From assembly GCA_027922465.2 (NCBI GenBank), contig BQMF02000051.1, positions 744,001 through 808,000 of the forward strand: a DNA stretch of 64,000 nt. The letters are read 5' to 3'. The notes beneath the pieces are model-generated. The model was not told where the DNA came from. It saw nothing but the letters and a program-made list of their open reading frames with translations, and did not search any database. This document shows positions 43,009-55,182 of the stretch, in pieces. The position numbers and the translations under genes are program-made. The stretch is from Turritopsis dohrnii (taxonomy: Eukaryota > Cnidaria > Hydrozoa > Anthoathecata > Oceaniidae). Position 1 is the first letter of the stretch. Each line of letters opens with the position of its first letter.

Positions 43009-44510
43009 CTTAAGCTTAGGCCAAACGTGTCCAACATTTCATCCAACATTTTCATCATTGTGTTGGACGTTTATTGGATGAATGTTGGATGGAAGTTGGA
43101 TGAAGATTTCGTGCCGGTCAAACGATCATGCAACATATCATCGAACGTCTATGCTCATTCATTCTCTCCTTCCATAAAAACAAACATGTCCATTCATTCT
43201 CTCCTTCGAACAAAACTCAAGATGGTGACGGACATGCAGATTCTCTATCCTGTTGTTTCATCAGAACTTTTGGATTCTCTGACGACGAAAGGCCGTGCCG
43301 GGGAAGAACCAGAGAATGAATGAAGAGAAGGAGCAGATGCGACCATCGTTAAAGAGCTGGTTATTGAACTAATTATTATCTTGTTTTGGTATTTTTTGAA
43401 GGCTTTCCCTTTAACAGAATCGACGCTGTGAACTGAGCTATCGCTCATCGTGGCTTCATTTCAACATTTCATCCAACATCGAAAATTTTGGCGTTGGATG
43501 AAATGTTGGACGCGCTTGACTAAAAGCAAAATTTAAAAAAGGAGAAAAAAATGTGTTGGATGAAGCAAAAATGTGTTGGATAAAAGTTTGATCGCGATCC
43601 AACTTTTCATCCAATATTTACAGCTTCATCGAACACATTTTTCGTGTTACATGCGTTTGACCACGTTTTCATTCAACATTATGTGAAAATGATGTTATTC
43701 TGTTGCAAACAAATGTCATTTCGAATGTTAAAGCGTTCGAATTTCGATTATTTTGAAAAATGAACAAGATCGCATTTTTGTATGTCAAATCACATCACGA
43801 GTTTCAGCGCAAAGATGAGCAACAAAGAAGAAACCACGATGAACGATAGCTCAGTGTTGGTAGCGTCAATTTTGTTAAAGGGAAAACCTTCAAAAAATAC
43901 CAAAACAAGAAAGTGGAAAAAGTTGCTCTCAACTCGCTCCTGTTTTTCCATCCATTCTCTGTTTTTTCTCCCGGCACGGCCTTTCGTTGTCAGAATCCAA
44001 AAGTTCTGATAAAAAAACAGGATAGAATATCTGCATGTCCGTCACCATCTTGAGTTTTGTTTGAAAGAGAGAATGAATGAACATGTTTTGTTTTTATAGA
44101 AGGAGAGAATGAATGAACATAGATGTTCGATGAAATGTTGCATGATCGTTTGACCGGCACGAGATCTTCATCCAACTTCCATCCAACATTCATCTGACAA
44201 ACGTCCAACACAATGATGAAAATGTTGGATGAAATGTTGGACACGTTTGACCTAAGCTTTATTCTTTGCTGCTCATTTTTGCACTGAAACTCGTTATGTG
44301 ATTTGACAAAAATGTGATCTTGTTTACTTTTTAAAATATTCGAAATTTGAACGTTTTAACATTTGAAATGACATTCGTTTGCTTATAGAATGACATCATT
44401 TTCACATAGTGTTGGATGAAAAGTTGGATCGCGATCAAATTTTCATCCAAGACATTTTTTTCTTCTTTTTGAAATTTTGCTTTTGGTTAAACGTGTCCAA
44501 TTTTAACAAT
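43009..44510. mobile_element. Complex foldback region, two interleaved inverted pairs
   Basis: Pair A: 43011-43320 (GCTTAGGCCAAACGTGTCCA start) with 43990-44256 inverted. Pair B: about 43500-43830 (TTTGATCGCGATCCAACTTT block) with 44255-44505 inverted. The order is A, B, centre, A', B', so it is not one simple palindrome. The arms are rich in GTTGGATGAAA / TTTCATCCAAC. The similar frames on opposite strands (43027-43320 and 43990-44244) only reflect the inversion and no protein family is recognised. Confidence 0.75.
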
Positions 44511-46320
44511 TTTTACTTATTATAAACCAGTCAGTTTTCAAAGCTTCTCAAGGTATCAAATTCCGTCCAAAAGAATTTTTTAATTCAAGATATCACCTTA
44601 TATGGAGAACACCCAGTTCAACCAGTTTTGTTAATTTAAAGAGTACATTACAAAAACTGCAAGTACAAATGTGATGTCGTATATTCAATAAGAAGTTCAG
44701 AAAACCAATTACGTATAATATTTTTTTACAAAGGATTGACACACAAAATAATCTGTTCGGCTGTGTTTCAATGGGTAGTCGTTTAATCTGACACAGAAAC
44801 ATAATTTACTATGGATTAATTCCATGATCACGCATGTGTACTGTTTTGAAAAAATTTAATTTTGTGTTTTTTTTCTGAAACCACAACTTTACAAATCATC
44901 AACAAAATCGTCCTCATCTAAGAATGAAACAGAATAAGGGTTGCGTTTTTCTCTCCCTTGTGAGACGTTTCTTAAGAATCGTCCATGCTGTTTTGGTTCG
45001 AGGTAGAGAATGAAATGTTCTTTTGCCTTTCTTTGCTTGTTCGAATTCGAGCATTCAAATGCTAGATGTTTTTCCAATAAGCGCCCATCTTAGGGGACGT
45101 TAATAAGAGGGGCGTTATTTAGAGGGGAACGTTTATTTAATTTTTTGAGTTTATAGGCGGCATTAATTAGAAGGGAGCGTTAAAAAGAAGAGGGCGTTTA
45201 ACAGTGGATTTACGGTAGTTTCAACCTGGTTACAAAAAGCAAGTGTTCTATTGAGATACATTGTTTTGGGTGATTTTATGGTAAGGATAGGAAACTTGTC
45301 AAGCTTCTGGAACAATAAAGATCATCGCAAAGCGACCAAAATTTATTGCGGAGCGCAGCGACCCAAAAAATTTGGCTAAACAGCTGGGGGTGTTTTCGAG
45401 GGTTCTGGGGAGCACTGACACTTTAATTTGAAATAGGATTTATCCAACCTTTTAGCGTTTGTTGTTGTGGAATTTTAACAAATGGGGAATAGTCTTTCAG
45501 TGGCATGACTTCAACAAAAAGAAACATAAAGAATATAAAGAATATCATTTTATATTTTTCTTAAACTCTTTACTTTTTGTGAGCAGCTTTGATTTTGTGA
45601 ATGTGAGAGGGAGATAGAAAGAAGAAGAAAAAAAAAAACACTTCATGATCAATATTTCCCGTTCTTATATGCATAAGTTTTCAAAAAAATAGGCTTTTCA
45701 GCAGCAGAAAAAAGCACTAGGAAGTCAAACAAGCAATAAATACATAACAGGCATCTTCCAAACTTTGCCAAAAATGTCTAAGTAATTTAACCTAGACATA
45801 ATGATCAACATTCAGTTTTATGTTACAACTTCAAACATTTCTTGAATCAGTCACATGTTTCTTTCAAATGAATGATCACTGAAGAAATGTTTGAATCAAT
45901 GTTTCCTGATAGTATTGGTTTATAACATAACTGGAAATGCCCAATACTTCACATTGACATGCAGATTCTGGTTACTCCCATCTTGGTTCAGCAGTTCCAT
46001 TCTTTCAAGTATACCACATATTCCACGACTATAACTTTTCGTGTCAATTCATAAATTGATATTGATCACTCTTGGTAATGCCTTATACACCTGAAATAAT
46101 AAAACAAAACAGAAACTAATAACAGCATAGACTTCCTAATAAGACACATCTCATGGTGACCATCACCATTATCCCTGCCGTGACGTCCTTTCTTCGGCAC
46201 GTTTGTATCAGAAATATATTTCTGGTCAAATAATAAGAAACTTTTTGGCGGAGTCTTATTTTCCCAATAATTTGAAGGAAGACATTTGGCTCTCATCAGT
46301 TCATTCAAATTCATTTGTGA
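44511..46320. repeat. Dispersed repeat; no gene recognised
   Basis: 44640-44870 repeats 14570-14800. 45080-45200 is a GGGGCGTTA / GGGAGCGTTAA-rich block. A 62-residue minus-strand frame at 44889-45077 (EPKQHGRFLRNVSQGREKRN) looks coding-like but I do not recognise it. Confidence 0.4.
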
Positions 46321-46325
46321 TTTCT

Positions 46326-47675
46326 TGTTACACCGTCCAATGTAGTAACTCCGTCAAATGTAGTAAATTTTCTACGACAAATGTAGTAACTCCCTTAAAT
46401 GTAGTAAAAATCTAGTAGTAACTCCGTCAAATGTAGTAAACATACGACAAATGTAAACACCTTTAAGTTTGGAATAAACCATAATTAGGCCAAATACGTG
46501 AAGATCTTTACCAGGTAAGTTTTCAAGAGCTATCAGGTGGCCATATAATAAAACCAAAAGTCGCGCATGCGCCATAGAAATATGCCAGTATGAGGTAAAT
46601 GAGCCATGTTATAAAGAGACCTTATGCAAATACAATTCAATGATTTTCAACGATGATAACCAAAGAAGTAAACAAATATTTCAGTTTCAAAGTATCCTCC
46701 ATTGAAGGATAACGGAGCATATAAAATGATCTTATGCAAAATTGTCTAGTAGTATAAATTTACGACCAAGCTATACTTTTAATTATATACCACCCATGCC
46801 CAGCAGCCAATAGAGTGATAAGCGCACTATTCCACTTCATACGCCTACCATTTTTTATTGGTCTTTGCACATATTTCAATAACATCTCTAAGTGCAAAAC
46901 TGCACCACTTACTCTGCCACTACATCGATGATTTTATTGACGGAGACAAACTAATTGATGAACACGTTTAAACGTTTCGCCTCATTATGACCCATTTATC
47001 TTGTATTGACAGTCTTTTACTGCGCATGCGCAAATTCCAGGCTGATCACGGAGCCACCTGATAGTACTGAAAAAATTACGTAGTGAAGACTTTGATGAGG
47101 TTTGCCCAATTATGGCTCACTTAGGTCATATTATCGGGGTGTTTCACTGCGCATGCGCGATTTTTAGTTTTGTTATATGGTCACCTGATAGCCCTTGAAA
47201 AGTAACCTGGTGAAGACGTTCATGTGTTTTGCCTATTTATGACTGATTTCACGTGTACTAACAGGCTGTAAATGGGCATGCGCAAATTCTGGGCTTGTTA
47301 CACAGCCACCTAACAGCACTGGAAAAATTACTTGGCGAAGACCTTAATGTGCTTTTCCTAATTACGGCTCATTCAGCTCATATTAGCGTCCTTTTTACTG
47401 CGCATCCACGATTTTGGTTTTAGTTATGCGGTCACCTGATAGCCCTTGAATAGTTACGTGTTGAAGACCTTCACGTACTTTGCCTAATTCTGGCTCATTC
47501 CAAAACTAGAGGTGTTTACTACATTTGTCGTAGGTTTACTACATTTGACGGAGTTACTACATTTGTCGTAGATTTTTACTACATTTAAGGGAGTTACTAC
47601 ATTTGTCGTATAAAATTTACTACATTAGACAGAGTTACTACATTTGACAGAGTTACTACATTTGACGGTGTAACA
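46326..47675. mobile_element. 1.35-kb TIR element with subterminal arrays, 5-bp TSD
   Basis: Ends TGTTACACCGTC and GACGGTGTAACA are inverted. TTTCT flanks both sides (46321-46325, 47676-47680). The first 120 and last 165 bp are inverted arrays of an about 20-bp unit (GTAGTAACTCCGTCAAAT, with CTACGACAAAT variants). The interior 46980-47495 has four tandem units of about 127 bp containing CACCTGATAGYRCTGAAAA, GTGAAGAC and GCCTAATTATGGCTCA, alternating with GCGCATGCGC. No transposase. Confidence 0.85.
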
Positions 47676-47680
47676 TTTCT

Positions 47681-50421
47681 CACTAATCTTCTTCGACAAA
47701 TACTTTTTCCAACAGTGTAAGGATTCCAAATCACTTTTTTGCAAACATTTCCGATATGTCCAAACAACTCCATGACTGAAGAAAGAAAGAATGCGGAGCA
47801 TGCCCGTTCATACACAAGCTCGAATTCGTGGTAAATTTCAGTTTTTATTACTATTATTTTCCAGTCAACAAGCACTAGTTTTAAAGCTTACAACTGGTTT
47901 AGCTTTGCCCCCTAACATTTCTGACTAAAGTTCAGTAAGGAGAAAAGCTCGTTATGTTTTTAAAAACATTTTATCAATATTACAACCATAGGATGCAAAC
48001 CAAGTTAACGTCTACCAAAAAGTCATGGATTAAAGGTATTCGTATCGTTAGTGTTAAAAAGTCAATACCTCCATGTTTTTTCAGACATGGTTCGACCTTC
48101 TTAATGACTGATTTTACGGTGGCCAAAAAAACTGCACCCAATCTGATCGCCCTGAAAATAAAATTTTGACATGCGCTCGGTATACGTTAACTTTTCCCGT
48201 AGGGCGTAAATAACTGCATTCTTTGTTGGTTTTAAGTAGAATATTTTATTTTCTTACCCCCTTGAGATCTAAATCGAAAGCAGGTTTGAAGAACAATACT
48301 GAATGTGCAAGGTATTGTTAAGGGGTTTGACGGCGCTAGAATGTGGTTCAATGTACCGTATCGAATGAAATATTGACTCCCGTATGAAATTAGATATTGA
48401 AATAAGCACAAAACAAGACAGCCGAGGAGAAGAGTCAAACTCTCTGTTTGCTTGAATTAAAAAAACCATACTTTTGACAAAAATCAAGTACGTCGGACGG
48501 ACAAGGTTGACATACGCTGTATCCGCCACTGGTAACTTATAATTTATAAGAGAAACGTTATCATTTGACCATGTGTTCTTTTCATAACAAGAAGCCGTAT
48601 GGCTTGAAGACTTCAGGACGTGTCATGACTGCATAACTAAGTCAATGTTACACAGCGCACGTTGAAAAAGACAACCAAACAACATCATCAACAAATTTAC
48701 AGGTCGTCTTGGAAAATAAATTTATTTTTGCAAAATATATATTTCTATGATGTATACAATCTATACGGAAAAATGTCATCTTCCTCCACAATAACAAAGT
48801 AAATTAATTTATAAGTTATGGAATGAGTCCTTTCAGTCTATTATTTATTTCAACCCTGGTAAACAAAGCAACTTTGATTTTCTTCATGGAATTATCACAG
48901 ATAACAATAGTTTGTAGAAAGCGTATATTAGATTTATACATCGTGTTTGAAGCTTCGCAGCGGTGTGAATTTAACGTGCTATCTTGCAACGTTTAATCGA
49001 GGTTAAGCGACTAATTGAGTACATCAGTGGTGTCACTTTCTAATTCCGATGAATTAACGTAATGCAATGTTAAGAAAATCGTTACTTCGAATGAACAATC
49101 TTTGTTTTGTACGTATAACTGCATTGGTGCACCGGCAAATTGTAACTTCTGAAATGCGAGAAAAAATACAAGCAAATTAAAACCAAATTCTTAATATCTT
49201 GTACATATGCTGGAGTGAGTTCATGTAAAATCTTTCGATCGTGACAATTCAAACATTGGTAGCCCAGATAGAATGTAGACATGACCTAAACAACCAAATT
49301 AATCACAAAACTAACAAGGGAAGGAAAACCTGTCTCTTCTGAATTATAAAAAAAAAAAAAATTACTCTTACCTTTTCCAGTCTTAACATTTGCTATCATC
49401 ACTCTTATCAGTCAAGTAAATTTTGATGATGAAACAGTCCGAATGCATTTACAACTATTAAGGTATCTTCAAAGGACGCCAAGTTCCGAGCATATGCGTG
49501 CTGATTGAAAAACAGCTAGACAGTGTCTAAGTAAAATACAAGAAAAACACATGTAAATAGAATTCCTTAAGGCTGAGTAATGTCCTTATTATACAAGCAT
49601 GTAGTACTTCTTTAGTGAAAATTGAACACCAAACAGAGTTGAAGTTTGTTTATTTGTCAATATCAGACCATCACAAACTGGTAGTGTAAACCATTCTAAA
49701 TGTGCTTGTGTTACTGGTGTTTGATTACTTTTTCATACATACTCTACAGCTTATTATGTAATGGCAACTTCTACATATAAAAATTAGATGCACTTCATTT
49801 CATTAGAGATGGTTCACCTTTTTATTTTGTAATTTACCGTTACAAAAAAAAGTAATATAACTATAAAAACACTTTCTTCACCAGATTTTAGAAGTTTATA
49901 TCAGGAACAGATTCCCTTTGTGAGTTTGAAATTATTGAACATGTTGAATTAAATTTAAGTTCAAGATAATAATGGTATTCCTGAGCATATATGATAGAAA
50001 AAGCATTTACCTTCTTTTGATACATCATTCGAACCTTGAATCAAGATTAAACAACCAGAAGCAAGTGTGGATTCAAAATTTCTGAACCAGCATTTTCTGA
50101 CTACAGCTTCTATCTTTTTCATCCAATTTGTAACACCCAATATTGACATGACTCCAAAAATTGATCCCCACCAGTTCCCCAGGTACAGCTATACAATTGT
50201 GCTGTACAAATAACCAAGGCTTTCCCATAGAATCAAGAGAAGATATATTTTCTTTAAAAGTTTACATATTACTACCTAAAGAGATCACAGAAATTAAAAG
50301 AAGTAAACCTTTCATTAGAACGATTTTTTTTTTATTCTTTCCAGGCCCACAGGTGACTGGGTTAAAAATTGAAATAAATAAATTCTAACTATATACAACC
50401 CAAAAAACAATTTCATTAGAA
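47681..50421. other. No clear gene; two possible minus-strand exons
   Basis: Minus-strand pieces at 49160-49282 (MSTFYLGYQCLNCHDRKI, after a TTTAG-type acceptor) and 50012-50149 (MSILGVTNWMKKIEAVVRKC, ending at a GTAAAT donor) look like exons but match no family I know. Nothing else is seen. Confidence 0.3.
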
Positions 50422-52111
50422 CTAATTGAAGTCCTTGAAAGATACTCTGATTGCATCATGATCTGTAAAAAACAAACACTTTACACTTAACTCCATAGAA
50501 AACTTTTGAAGTAAATCTTTATGAATGTAGGCATGATCAATCAATGAGCCACTAATGTGTGTAGGTTCAGATACCTGTTGTACAAATCTACCTAGGACAG
50601 AAGGCAGTTGTGAATTAACATCTAAATTAAAATCACCAACAACAACATTAACATGTTTAGATTCAACTAAATATTGTAATGTTCTCAAGAATAGTGGTAT
50701 GTGCCTGTCTTTCTGGCGATACACAAGTAAAACATTGAAACAAATTGGAGAAAAACTGGTCTTCTTCACTTGCATGAAAAAAAACCCATTTGTAACAAAA
50801 GAATCTTCAACATGTAATTTGGAACTGAAATATATTGCCTGACTCTCAAACTTATGGTGACTGTTTGACATGGCACAGCTCCTTTAAACAAATGGTGATC
50901 ACAAGTCACACAAATATAATTTTTCCCATTACAACTTGTAATGTCAGTAAACAGTGGGAAAAATTCATATTTGTAGCATTCCCTTTTAAACACCTTCACT
51001 GTTCTACAATAAAGGGATCGGTTGCAAACAACACAGACATAGTATGGTCCCTGGCATATTTTAGCTTTAAATTTCGAAACACAACCTACATTTTCCTGAT
51101 GATTCCTCAAAGCTTTTTGCTTTTTATCAGCATGTTTTTGCGATCCTATGCTCAATGCATATGCAACACGCTTAGAATTTCTATTTTTAATTTTTGAAAC
51201 TTCAGTGGCTTTCCTTTTTCTGCATAGCTTTGGCAGAATCTGATGCATTTCTCTCTCTACATTTAGCTTTGGCAGAATCTGATGCATTTCTTTCACTACA
51301 TTTTGCTTTGGAAGAATCTGATGCATTTCTCTCTCTACATTTAGCTTTGGCAGAATCTGATGCATTTCTTTTCCTACATTTTGCTTTGGAAGAATCTGAT
51401 GCATTTCTTTCCCTACATTTAGTTTGTTCAATAATATTTTTCTTTCTTTTCCGATCTTTTGCCTTATAATATTCATTTTGAAGATTTTCTAAAATAACAT
51501 CTTCAAGAAAGTCTACACAGATGCTTTGTATTTCAAAAGGGACATAAACATCAGTTTCATCAACATATGTAGAAATCAAATACTTTTCAAGGTCAATTTT
51601 TGATTTAAATTTCAGTAATGTTGACAAACCATCAGCAATTGCCTGACCAAATATATCTTTACTGTGTGAATCAAACAAAAAGTATAACAATTTTTAGTCC
51701 ATATCACAGAAATGCAATATCCTTTGATAAAAAAAATGAGAGCACTTCCGACTTGATCTTCTGAAGTTAAAAAACCATACAGATCTCCATTACTTAACAA
51801 GCCACTTCTGTTATTTAAAAATCTTAACAAGATACGACTTCCAAGTAGGGCTATTTGTTGTGGAAGTTCTGATGCCACTAAGTATCTTCACTATGTAAAG
51901 ATTTATAGAGGTCATCCCCTTGTATAACAATGAAATCTAAATCATCAGCATTCCATCGGCCAATATGCTTTATTGCTGAGACACAGATTGAAATCAATGC
52001 ACAACAAGAACACTGCCTGCCAGCTGTGCTACCAAACATTACATCTCCTTGGTGAAACCTTCCTTGGACTGAAGTCTCAATTCTTATATTTCCCTTACAC
52101 AAAGATGGCAT
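50422..52111 (-). pseudogene. Helentron-like gene, collapsed: Cys protease, repeats, zinc motif, endonuclease
   Basis: Minus strand from ATG 52111. Segment 1 (52111-51878): GRFHQGDVMFGSTAGRQCSC, a Cys-protease-like start (Cys in GRQCSCCAL). Segment 2 (51872-51675): VASELPQQIALLGSRI to IKGYCISVIWTKNC. Segment 3: FLFDSHSKD (likely His of the protease), then five 13-residue repeats (KCRERNASDSAKA type), then FKAKICQGPYYVCVVCNRSL and YICVTCDHHLFKGAVPCQ zinc-type pairs. Segment 4 (50871-50422) is an endonuclease-like C-terminal piece: VNVVVGDFNLDV, PTHISGSLIDHAYI, FTDHDAIRV. Frameshifts separate the segments, and the Rep/helicase centre is absent. Known: Helentrons carry extra protease and AP-type endonuclease domains. 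Inference: an internal deletion of such an element. Confidence 0.65.
51230..51425 (-). repeat. 39-bp coding tandem repeat
   Basis: Five units encoding KCRERNASDSAKA-like peptides. Period 39 bp keeps the frame; variation is mostly silent or conservative (RER/RKR/SER). Confidence 0.85.
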
Positions 52112-52384
52112 TATAAATTCAGCAAATATGTAGCAACAACACTATGCTTTATATACTATGTTTAATATATATGGATTATTTCATCTACACACTGGAGGCC
52201 AGAAAATAAAGGAAAGCAAATATATAATGTTATTTTGCTTGTGGGGGGTTAATACAAACCAGTCAGTCAGTTTTGGTCGCAAAAATAACTGATCATATAA
52301 CAGGAAACAAAATAAGTTTTGTAAAGTATTGTGTAAAAACAATAATCAGGTGTTTCACAAAAAAGCAATAAATTTTAAGTGCTT

Positions 52385-52540
52385 GAACAACAAAGCACAG
52401 TGCAAATGGTGCTTGGGGAAAGCACAGAACAAACGGTGCCTCTGACACAAGGCACAGAACAAGTGGTGCTTCGTGAACAAAGCAGAAATTAAACGGTGCC
52501 TCTGATACAAGGCACAAAACAAGAGGTAAAGCAAGAAGGT
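52385..52540. repeat. 30-bp tandem repeat, about five units
   Basis: Unit of the type GCACAGAACAAACGGTGCCT plus CTGACACAAG, alternating CCTCTGA and CTTCGTGA versions. The period is a multiple of three and stays open on the minus strand as a 10-residue repeat, but no gene is recognised. Confidence 0.8.
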
Positions 52541-53042
52541 ACCGATTAACAGCACAAAAAATACTAAGCATGATCCAGAGACATGAGCTATTTTGATTTA
52601 TTTGATTTAGCTGTTTGCTTCATAGAACAGCTCAAGCCAAGCCAAATTATGACCACGTGATAACATAGCCAATTACAAGTTGCAAACCAACATATACACG
52701 TGACCTATAGTACTCACAACAGACAACTGAACTGAATAGGAGCGTAATTAACGAATTCACGTAAACAATGCACGAAATCGTTCGTAACTTGGAGTAGTAG
52801 TAGTAGGAGGAGAAACCACGGGTATTTTAAAGACTTTACTCCACCACGGGTGTCCTAAAGTCAATAAGTTCATATAAAGTTCTTTTGTGGTATTAAATTC
52901 AATTCCACCCTGATTAGTATGGGCAATGTTTTTTATCCGAGTATCAGGTTGGTAGTAACATTGTAACTATTTATTGAGACATTTTTCTTATGGTTATCTA
53001 TGTACCAATGATATTGTTACGACTTTCGCAAAACGGGAAATA
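52541..53042. other. No gene seen
   Basis: AT-rich spacer; short GTA/GGA microsatellite at 52792-52815. Confidence 0.4.
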
Positions 53043-53804
53043 TCGTGTGAGTCAAAAAAAGTACAGGTGTTTCACAAGAAGTATCTTTTGATTGAATAAT
53101 TATCAAAAATAGTTATTTTTATTTCTGAATAGAGGAATCTTTCATCTATATTTTGGCGTATCACTTTTTTAATTTGAATCAGTAGAAAAAAAGTTATGAA
53201 CAAAAAACTGGAAGCGGTCCTTGTAAAAATCTTTGAAAAATGGACAAAAAAGCCGATCAAAATGTCTCAAAACAAGATTTATGTTTTTATTGCAAAGAAG
53301 AAGCGAATGAAACGCATACACAATAAAATGTGCTAAAACTTATTTTTCTTATTTATTTGCAATAATTAAATTCAGCAAAAAGATCAAACTTTTTCAACAT
53401 TTTCTTAAAACTTTATTCACTGAAACTTTTTACAAAGACTGTCTTGTATAAAATATTGAGAAATGCCGCAACTCCGTACAACAAAGAGTTAGAATATGCA
53501 TTCCAGATTGCTAAGGTAAATGTTTCTAAAGAGGTGATTAGACAAATTGTGTCTCTTCTTCCGTAGCCTTTCATTAACATTATCGAATCTAATCGCAGAA
53601 CCACACGGGAATACTTTGTTTTACAAGGACCGCTTCCAGTTTTTTGTCCATAACTTCTGTTTTACTTAACCAAATTAGAAAAAAGTAATACCTCAAAATA
53701 TAGGTAAAGTATTGCTCTATTCAGTAATAAAAATAATTATTTTTCATAGTTATTCAATCGAAAGGTATTTTTGTGAAACACCGGTACTTTTTTGACTCAC
53801 CCGA
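53043..53804. mobile_element. 762-bp foldback element, TA-flanked
   Basis: TCGTGTGAGTCAAAAAAAGT at the left pairs with ACTTTTTTGACTCACCCGA at the right, and the pairing continues for about 190 bp (53043-53230 with 53617-53804), including GGAAGCGGTCCTTGTAAAA. TA lies outside both ends (53041-53042, 53805-53806), as for Tc1/mariner-type insertions. The centre (53231-53616) has no recognised protein. Confidence 0.8.
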
Positions 53805-54048
53805 TATATAATCGCATTTTTGCGAATCTTGCTCGTATTACGAAATGTCTACTTACTTGTTAATACGAAACATGTTGCATTTTTGGAGAAAAACAGAACT
53901 CCATAGTTATGAAAGGCTGTCATACATTTTGATAAAACCTTTCTAGATTCATTCATTAAAACGTTTACTGATCAAGGTATGCTGCAAGTTGACACAGTGG
54001 AGCTTTTTTATGATGGAAAGACATCTAGATTTATATTCAGACTAGTAA

Positions 54049-54359
54049 CCCGTGTAAAATGTTTTTACTGTTTTAATCGATGTAAGCTGAACAGAGAGAA
54101 AGGCTTAGTATAATGAATTTAAATATAATAAAATTCCTCAATTGTTTGGAATATAGAATGTTTAGAATGTAGTATCCGGTGTTGAAAATTTTTTACGGGT
54201 TTTAATTATGGAAGTAATGTCTCAAAACTGGTGTCGAAAAATTAAATCACAGCATGACGAACAGAAAGGGTATCGGTGCTTTAAGCACTTTAAACTTTAA
54301 ATATAGGAGCGCAGAACAGTCGTTTTACTTGGTAATCTTCAATCCATCAAAAATAAAAA
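54049..54359 (-). mobile_element. Helitron-like 3' end fragment
   Basis: On the minus strand, GTAAAAACATTTTACACGGG followed by TTACTAG and T resembles the hairpin-plus-CTAG end of H0 and H1. The 5' end was not found, so this is a truncated or rearranged copy. Confidence 0.45.
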
Positions 54360-55182
54360 TACGCGCCGTGCATCCGCTTTTTTCAATCTGTAAAATAAAT
54401 TGTATCGATTGAAGATGCAATGCAATGGTTCCCCGTGATGAAAATACTTAACGTCAATACGGAAAAAAACATTTCTTACCCTTTTAATTAAAAATTTCTA
54501 GGTATTACAGCTAAAGCATTTTTTGTTCACTATCAACACTAGAGTTCTGAACAGAAAAACTCTTTAATCGGGAGATCTGAAACACATCAAAATATTCATA
54601 ATACATCTTTTACGATACGGTACATGCAGATATAAAATTAAATTGTGCTTACATAAAAACAACAAAAAGATTAAAGTCACTGTAACTGTTCATGGAATCC
54701 TTACCCAAACGTAAATAAAAGTCGAACGCGTACGAGTCAAAATAATTTTATACCTTCTAGCGATTTTCTTTGCACGAACCCAGAACGTCATGATTTAAAG
54801 CCATGATATTCATTTCTTCGATCGTTTATATATTGTTTTTATGTGTCTTCCCTTAATAATAATAATTAAATAATAATGCAGAAACCATACTATAAGAAAA
54901 ACAAAACAAAAAAACAAAAAAGTTTAAAAGCGGACTTACCCTAAAAATATTAATAAATCTTCGTGCAATACTTTCGTTGTTGTCTATCGTTTCTTGATCA
55001 ATCAAAACATTTATAACGAATACGAAACGATAAAAAAAACGCAATGTAAAAGTATCTTCTCCTTATACTAATCGTAGAAAATTATTAACCGTGGTTTGAC
55101 ACACTTTTATGAATAAGTGCCCGCAAAAACAACCCAACATTTTAGAGAGTGAAAGCGTGAAAAAAGGGGATGCATAGCGCGT
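54360..55182 (+). mobile_element. 823-bp TIR element, copy 1
   Basis: Left end TACGCGCCGTGCATCCGCTT, right end GGGGATGCATAGCGCGT. It is nearly the same length and closely similar in sequence, in inverse orientation, to 56882-57705. Internal CAATGCAATGGTTCCCCGTG block is shared with Helitrons H0 and H1. No protein. The right-hand TA is lost. Confidence 0.8.

Noticed and set aside
44889..45077. 62-residue minus-strand frame
   Set aside because: Coding-like composition, but no family, splice site or neighbour to support a gene; mentioned only in the regional entry.
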